64,000 bases of DNA from Amphritea atlantica. GTDB lineage: Bacteria; Pseudomonadota; Gammaproteobacteria; Pseudomonadales; Balneatricaceae. Shown one piece after another: positions 60,550 to 64,000 of the stretch. Every line of letters begins with the position of its first letter. The first letter of the stretch is position 1. The stretch spans positions 1 to 64,000 of the forward strand of contig NZ_FOGB01000015.1 of assembly GCF_900111095.1 (NCBI RefSeq), read 5' to 3'. Both the position numbers and the translations under genes were made by a program. The notes under the pieces are model-generated. The model worked only from the letters and a program-made list of their open reading frames with translations. It was not told the DNA's origin and ran no database searches.

Positions 60550-60575
60550 ATTGCGCAGCAATTTATCCTGCTCGT
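60537..60575 (+). repeat. Perfect 18-bp inverted repeat with GCA loop at the lptG end
   Basis: Arms 60537-60554 and 60558-60575 are exact reverse complements around GCA. The left arm includes the last lptG codons and its TAA. No T-run follows. The 3-base GCA loop is the same as in the CTAG hairpins on the reverse strand. Confidence 0.8.
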
Positions 60576-60595
60576 CAGACCGCCGAACAAGTTCG

Positions 60596-60652
60596 GCTAG
60601 CTAGAACGTCACTGCGTGACTTGCTAGTGGTTAGAACGCTTCGCTTGCTAGA
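60596..60652 (+). repeat. CTAG hairpin array after lptG
   Basis: CTAGCTAG followed by GTCAC-TGC-GTGAC (60608-60620), a CTAG boundary, then a shortened GTTAGAACGCTTCGCTTGCTAG unit. A GCCGAAC-AA-GTTCGGC hairpin lies just before it. Confidence 0.85.
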
Positions 60653-60701
60653 AAAAGATAAAGATTAAGAGCTTTCAGGGGCATGGTTGTCAGCTTTTTA
60701 T

Positions 60702-60764
60702 GTGTTTTATGTGTTTTATGTGTTTTATGTGTTTTATGTGTTTTGTGTGTTTTGTGTGTTTTGT
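60702..60764 (+). repeat. Seven tandem 9-bp units
   Basis: Four GTGTTTTAT units followed by three GTGTTTTGT units, with a partial unit in front. Translated on the minus strand it gives a Thr-His-Lys repeat, which is not taken as coding. Unit number is likely to vary between strains. Confidence 0.85.
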
Positions 60765-60819
60765 GTAGGAGCGGCTTCCAGCCGCGATCGGTCATTCGCG
60801 GCTGGAAGCCGCTCCTACA
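60764..60819. repeat. Paired inverted REPs (BIME-like), perfect 24-bp arms
   Basis: Two GTAGGAGCGGCTTCCAGCC-type REPs head to head. Arms 60764-60787 and 60796-60819 are exact reverse complements with an 8-base loop. This matches the GTAG REP class mobilised by RAYT transposases in other genomes. No RAYT gene is in the window. Confidence 0.85.
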
Positions 60820-60872
60820 AGGAGAGACCTTACAAAGCCACTCCGTGCTATTGCTCTTAATCTTTGCTTTTT

Positions 60873-60930
60873 CTAGCAAGCAACGCAGTTGCGTCTAACT
60901 ACTAGCAGGAAGCGAAGCTTCCGTTCTAGC
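60873..60930 (-). repeat. CTAG hairpin array, reverse, with compensatory stems
   Basis: Stems GCAAC-GCA-GTTGC (60880-60892) and GGAAGC-GAA-GCTTCC (60908-60922). They correspond to the common GCGAC/GTCGC and GGAAAC/GTTTCC stems with both arms changed together. It is the rightmost array in the window. Confidence 0.88.
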
Positions 60931-60987
60931 TACTTTCATATTTCGAAGCTACAAACATCCAGTTAACCCCCGAAAAGCGTTCTTACT

Positions 60988-61428
60988 TCAGTTTTTGGGA
61001 AGGAGAACAATCTGCGTTTCTGAGAAGCTGTCATGCCAGGTGGCTTTGTTGGATGAAAACAGCATCCAGAAGAAGCCCAGGCCTAAGCAGGCGAATGAGA
61101 CGATGGCGGTCATAAAGCGGATCAGCGCCTGGCGCAGGCTGATATGGCGACCATCGAGGGTTTGCACCCGTAGTTTCCACGCTTGCATCCCCAGGGTCTG
61201 ACCCAGGCGGACCCAGAAGTAGGCGAAGAAAGCGAAGGTCAGCAGGAACAGGACTGATTGAAACAGCGGACCGCTGACCGCTTCACCATGATTTAGTCCG
61301 ACGGCTGCGAAACCGGTACACATCCAGATGGCAACCACCAGAAAACCGTCATAGATCATGGCTGCGAAACGGCGCATCAGGCTGGGCTGGCGCAGTTCGC
61401 CTTCAAGTTCGGGGAAAGGTTTACTCAT
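60988..61428 (-). CDS. RDD-family membrane protein
   Basis: A 146-residue RDD protein with LMRRFAAMIYDGFLVV near the start (R-D pair), TM segments at about 25-45 and 55-75, GQTLGMQAWKLRVQTLDG and a C-terminal LGFFWMLFSSNKATWHD. This matches the short RDD type widespread in gammaproteobacteria, for which no function is proven. I choose the ATG at 61428 (MSKPFP). The longer frame reaches 61494. It is followed by a repeat-rich gap toward lptG. Confidence 0.87.
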   Translation of the reverse strand: MSKPFPELEGELRQPSLMRRFAAMIYDGFLVVAIWMCTGFAAVGLNHGEAVSGPLFQSVLFLLTFAFFAYFWVRLGQTLGMQAWKLRVQTLDGRHISLRQALIRFMTAIVSFACLGLGFFWMLFSSNKATWHDSFSETQIVLLPKN

Positions 61429-61559
61429 TGTGATTCTTACAGTCTCTGGCTGAAAATTACTACCGGTCAGGCATGTCGGGATTGATGCTGGCAAGCCGTG
61501 ACCATCTAACAGCCGCAGACTATACCATCAAAACAGGCCCGGTTGTTACGGCCCGACAA

Positions 61560-61589
61560 TAAAAAAACCGGACACAGGGCCCGGCTTTT
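61560..61589 (-). terminator. Terminator after the Sel1-repeat gene
   Basis: On the minus strand AAAAGCCGG pairs with CCGGTTTT and a T-run follows. It lies 16 bp after the stop codon. Confidence 0.75.
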
Positions 61590-61605
61590 CAGTTGTGCGG
61601 TGGTG

Positions 61606-62412
61606 TTATTTGAACGGTGTAACAAACTTCTCTTTGTATTCCGCCGCCAGTGCTTTGGCTTGTTCCAGTTCGCTGTCAGAAAGTTTCATGACGATACGGG
61701 ACTGGATCGCTGTCGCAGTCTGGTTGCCCAGTTCCAGCGCGTTCTGTAACCAGGCATAGGCGATGATGTTGGTTTGCTGATCAGCCTCTTCACCGTGGTT
61801 GTTGGAGTACAGCGCACCGAGGAAGAACATGGCATCCATATGCCCCTGCTCTGCGGCTTTACGGTACCATTTCTCCGCCATGGCGAAGTCCTGCTGAACA
61901 CCGGTGCCGAAGTTATAGGCCCGTCCCAGGTTGTGCTGAGCGACCACCAGCCCCTGATCAGCGGCCAGTGAATACCATTTGAATGCCTGGGCCGGATCGC
62001 GTTTGACACCATAGCCAAACTCATACATCTCGCCGAGGCGGTTCTGAGCGGTGGCATCGCCGGATTCAGCGGCTGGTTCTACGGTTTTCAGTTCAACTTT
62101 GTAACCTTTATCTTTGTACGCCCGCAGACTGTTGACACAGGCCAGGTGTCCCTGAGCGCTACAACGGTTATAGAGCTTTACGGCGGCCTGTTCGTCGGCT
62201 TCAACGCCCAGACCGAATTCATACATCTGCCCGACAAGATTCATCGCGTCCAGATTGTTGTCATTGATCAGTGGCTTCAGCTCAGTCATGGCAGTGCTGT
62301 AGTCCTTGGCTTCAAAGGCTTTCAGGCCTTTTGCCAGACTGGCGGCATATGCGGAGGCTGTGTTGAGAGTCAGTAGCAGCCCGGTCATGGCCAGTAGTAG
62401 TTTCTTACTCAT
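61606..62412 (-). CDS. Secreted Sel1-like repeat (SLR/TPR) protein
   Basis: A 268-residue periplasmic protein. A cleavable signal peptide covers about residues 1-23 (ending AYAA). Sel1-like repeats follow: AMNLVGQMYEFGLGVEAD, AQNRLGEMYEFGYGVKRD, AQHNLGRAYNFGTGVQQD and AMFFLGALYSNNHGEEAD. SLR proteins act as scaffolds. Partner unknown. It is a single gene with a terminator and probably its own promoter in the 222-bp gap before gloA. Confidence 0.88.
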   Translation of the reverse strand: MSKKLLLAMTGLLLTLNTASAYAASLAKGLKAFEAKDYSTAMTELKPLINDNNLDAMNLVGQMYEFGLGVEADEQAAVKLYNRCSAQGHLACVNSLRAYKDKGYKVELKTVEPAAESGDATAQNRLGEMYEFGYGVKRDPAQAFKWYSLAADQGLVVAQHNLGRAYNFGTGVQQDFAMAEKWYRKAAEQGHMDAMFFLGALYSNNHGEEADQQTNIIAYAWLQNALELGNQTATAIQSRIVMKLSDSELEQAKALAAEYKEKFVTPFK

Positions 62413-62634
62413 CGAGTTACGCCCGTAGTTAAAGATAAAAAATTGGCGCCTATTATAACGGCCTGCTTTCCGAAGTTGATAGGGACAAAACGGATCTTTT
62501 TGGCCGGCACTGTTGGCGCAGATCAGTGAAATGCTTAATTAGCAATATCTAATGTTGGGCGTATTCTACACGATACCTGTGCAAAAATCATGACGTTGAC
62601 CGGGCAGATTCTCTCTCTCGGGATGATCGGTTGG

Positions 62635-63015
62635 TCAGTCGCTCAGCAGTTCGATCATATAGCCGTCGGGGTCGCGGACAAAGGCCAGGATGGTTGAACC
62701 GTGTTTCATCGGTCCCGGCTCTCTGACGATCTGTCCGCCGAGGGATTTTATCTTTTCACAGGCGTCGTAGACATCTTCCACTTCGATGGCGATATGGCCG
62801 TAGGCGTTACCCATATCGTAACTGCTGGTTTCCCAGTTGTGGGTCAGCTCCAGTACGGTGTTGTCTGACTCGGGACCATAGCCGAGAAAGGCGAGGGTGA
62901 ACTTGCCGTCGGGAAAATCTTTGCGACGTAACAGTTTCATATTGAGGATCTCAGTATAGAATGAGATCGATTTCTGCAGATCTGTCACCCTGAGCATGGT
63001 ATGCAATAGTCGCAT
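62635..63015 (-). CDS. gloA: Lactoylglutathione lyase (glyoxalase I)
   Basis: Converts the methylglyoxal-glutathione hemithioacetal to S-lactoylglutathione. The 126-residue protein has the GloA fold with metal ligands in RLLHTMLRV, TVLELTHNWE, YGHIAIEVEDV and the C-terminal MIELLSD glutamate. This is the short, Ni-type bacterial form without the eukaryotic N-terminal extension. It is divergent from the phasin gene. Confidence 0.95.
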   Translation of the reverse strand: MRLLHTMLRVTDLQKSISFYTEILNMKLLRRKDFPDGKFTLAFLGYGPESDNTVLELTHNWETSSYDMGNAYGHIAIEVEDVYDACEKIKSLGGQIVREPGPMKHGSTILAFVRDPDGYMIELLSD

Positions 63016-63142
63016 TTTGAGGTCTCCTGTTTGTGGCCTGATGGTTGTTCATCGTAAACTATCCATCTGGCAGATCAAATTAATCTATCTATATATTATT
63101 GGGGTTCAGACACCCGGCCGGGTGGCGAGCAAGGATATTGTT

Positions 63143-63472
63143 ATGTTTCAAGATATGTCTAAAGTACTGAGTCAGTCTATGGGGCCGTTTAAAGAGTTAG
63201 TCAATATTCAGACAAAAATGCTGGAAGAGCTGACCCGGCAGCAGATGGAATGCACTAAAGCTTGTATTGATGCAACGGTGGCGCAGACGCGGCAGATGCA
63301 GAACTGTACCTCGGCAGAGGAGTTAATCAGGTCGCAACAGGAGTATGCGGAGCAGCTGGAAGAGATGCTCAGGCAGGCGAACGACAAAAATATGAAGGCG
63401 CTGCATGAGGCCCGGGAGTCGGTTGAAAGGCTGGCCGGTGATGCGTTTGATGCGTTTGCTCCAAAACGATAA
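63143..63472 (+). CDS. Phasin-family protein
   Basis: A 109-residue helical amphipathic protein matching the phasin family (MFQDMSKVLSQSMGPFKELV, MLEELTRQQMECTKACIDA, then SAEELIRSQQEYAEQL, and ALHEARESVERLAGDAF). Phasins coat polyhydroxyalkanoate granules, so the host probably stores PHA. The start at 63143 is preceded by AAGGAT. The frame open upstream to 62996 is not coding. PHA synthesis genes are not in the window. Confidence 0.87.
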   Translation: MFQDMSKVLSQSMGPFKELVNIQTKMLEELTRQQMECTKACIDATVAQTRQMQNCTSAEELIRSQQEYAEQLEEMLRQANDKNMKALHEARESVERLAGDAFDAFAPKR

Positions 63473-63504
63473 TGTTTCTGGTCTGATTAATTAAGTGAGA
63501 CATA

Positions 63505-64000
63505 ATGAGTAAGGAAGTGGGGCTTTTTTACGGATCAACAACTGGCAATACGGAAAGCTGTGCCGAACTGATTGCGACGCATGTTGGTCCTGAACGGGTT
63601 GATCTGCATGAGCTGGCGACAGACGGACTGGCGGGGCTGGGCAATTATAATTATCTGATTCTGGGGATCCCTACCTGGGACTATGGCGAGCTTCAGGAGG
63701 ACTGGTCTGATGTCTGGGCGGAGCTGGATGAGGTAGATCTCAACGGCGTCAGATGTGCGCTGTTTGGTCTGGGAGACCAGGTTGGTTATGGCGAATGGTT
63801 TGTGGATGCAATGGGTGCACTGCATGACAAACTGGTGAGCCGGGGCGCGCTTATGTGTGGTTACTGGCCGATCTACGGCTATAACTTCGAGGCGTCCAGG
63901 GCGTTGAATGAGAGTGAGGATTATTTTGTCGGTCTGGTGCTGGATGAAGACTGTCAGAGTGAGCTGACCGCGGACCGGATCGCGCAGTGGGTGCCCCAGG
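63505..64000 (+). CDS. Flavodoxin, truncated by the window edge
   Basis: A long-chain flavodoxin. The FMN phosphate loop is FYGSTTGNTES near residue 10, the aromatic stacking segment is IPTWDYGELQEDW, and the LFGLGDQVGYGEWFVDAMG loop is characteristic. 165 residues are visible and only the last few residues should be missing beyond 64000. It starts at ATG 63505 with GTGAG upstream. It is an FMN electron carrier. I do not assign fldA or fldB. Confidence 0.92.
   Translation, partial: MSKEVGLFYGSTTGNTESCAELIATHVGPERVDLHELATDGLAGLGNYNYLILGIPTWDYGELQEDWSDVWAELDEVDLNGVRCALFGLGDQVGYGEWFVDAMGALHDKLVSRGALMCGYWPIYGYNFEASRALNESEDYFVGLVLDEDCQSELTADRIAQWVPQ

Noticed and set aside
60631-60879. Minus-strand frame with Thr-His-Lys repeats
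   Set aside because: This is only the translation of the 9-bp tandem array and REP pair. The rest of the frame reads repeat sequence.
38918-60930. Integron cassette array
   Set aside because: The alternation of genes and palindromes suggested it, but the repeats lack the attC core consensus, essential genes such as valS and holC are included, orientations are mixed, and there is no integrase in the window.

Overview
The window is about 64 kb of a bacterial chromosome. It most resembles a marine gammaproteobacterium of the Oceanospirillales type (Amphritea, Neptunomonas or Marinobacterium relatives). I infer this from the gene content and protein flavour: GreB, RlmA, the long form of DapD, LetAB, LptFG, ValS, HolC, PepA, a phasin, and many cyclic-di-GMP proteins. 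I saw no rRNA, tRNA, prophage, integrase, transposase or CRISPR array.

Layout. 0.4-3.4 kb: greB, then a YeiH-like transporter divergent from a YeiE-like LysR regulator. 3.5-8.9 kb: a minus-strand lysine/diaminopimelate operon (dapC, an ArsC/YffB-like protein, dapD, dapE) running into rlmA and two small genes. 9-14 kb: a PilZ protein and an RND efflux pair. 14.1-16.7 kb: a hydrolase, a glycerate-kinase-like P-loop kinase and a DUF2959 lipoprotein. 16.7-21.3 kb: a LetAB-type lipid transport operon (two PqiA proteins, a seven-MCE LetB, a lipoprotein). 21.4-24.4 kb: fructosamine kinase, pdxH, an esterase, a SlyD-like PPIase and a YqaE-like peptide. 24.8-25.5 kb is an AT-rich gap with a perfect inverted repeat and an unannotated 40-residue membrane peptide. 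25.6-39 kb carries four GGDEF or GGDEF-EAL proteins, a TetR/AhpD-like divergon with three palindromic operators, a bufferin-like RiPP operon whose precursor is duplicated in tandem, and YacL.

From about 38.9 to 60.9 kb the character changes. Nearly every gap holds arrays of short hairpins bounded by CTAG. The hairpins share flanks and a 3-nt loop but differ in stem sequence, with compensatory changes on both arms. No such array is visible in the first 38.9 kb. Within this zone are small accessory genes (AraC-GyrI, CBS, MAPEG, TetR/HD, esterase, orphan HigA-like protein, RDD, DUF2726, a four-helix-bundle protein) interleaved with core genes (valS, holC, pepA, lptFG). Four of these genes have the same roughly 80-90-nt leader with three conserved hairpins. 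Two of the four encode diverged paralogues of a secreted cysteine protein of unknown function. An AT-rich 1019-codon gene fuses a calcineurin-like phosphoesterase to a P-loop NTPase and long helical C-terminus, the architecture of a STAND-like immune sensor.

The right end (61-64 kb) returns to ordinary genes: RDD, a Sel1-repeat protein, gloA, a phasin and a flavodoxin cut by the window edge. The best candidates for something undescribed are the CTAG hairpin family, the shared leader, the phosphoesterase-NTPase and the duplicated bufferin precursor.
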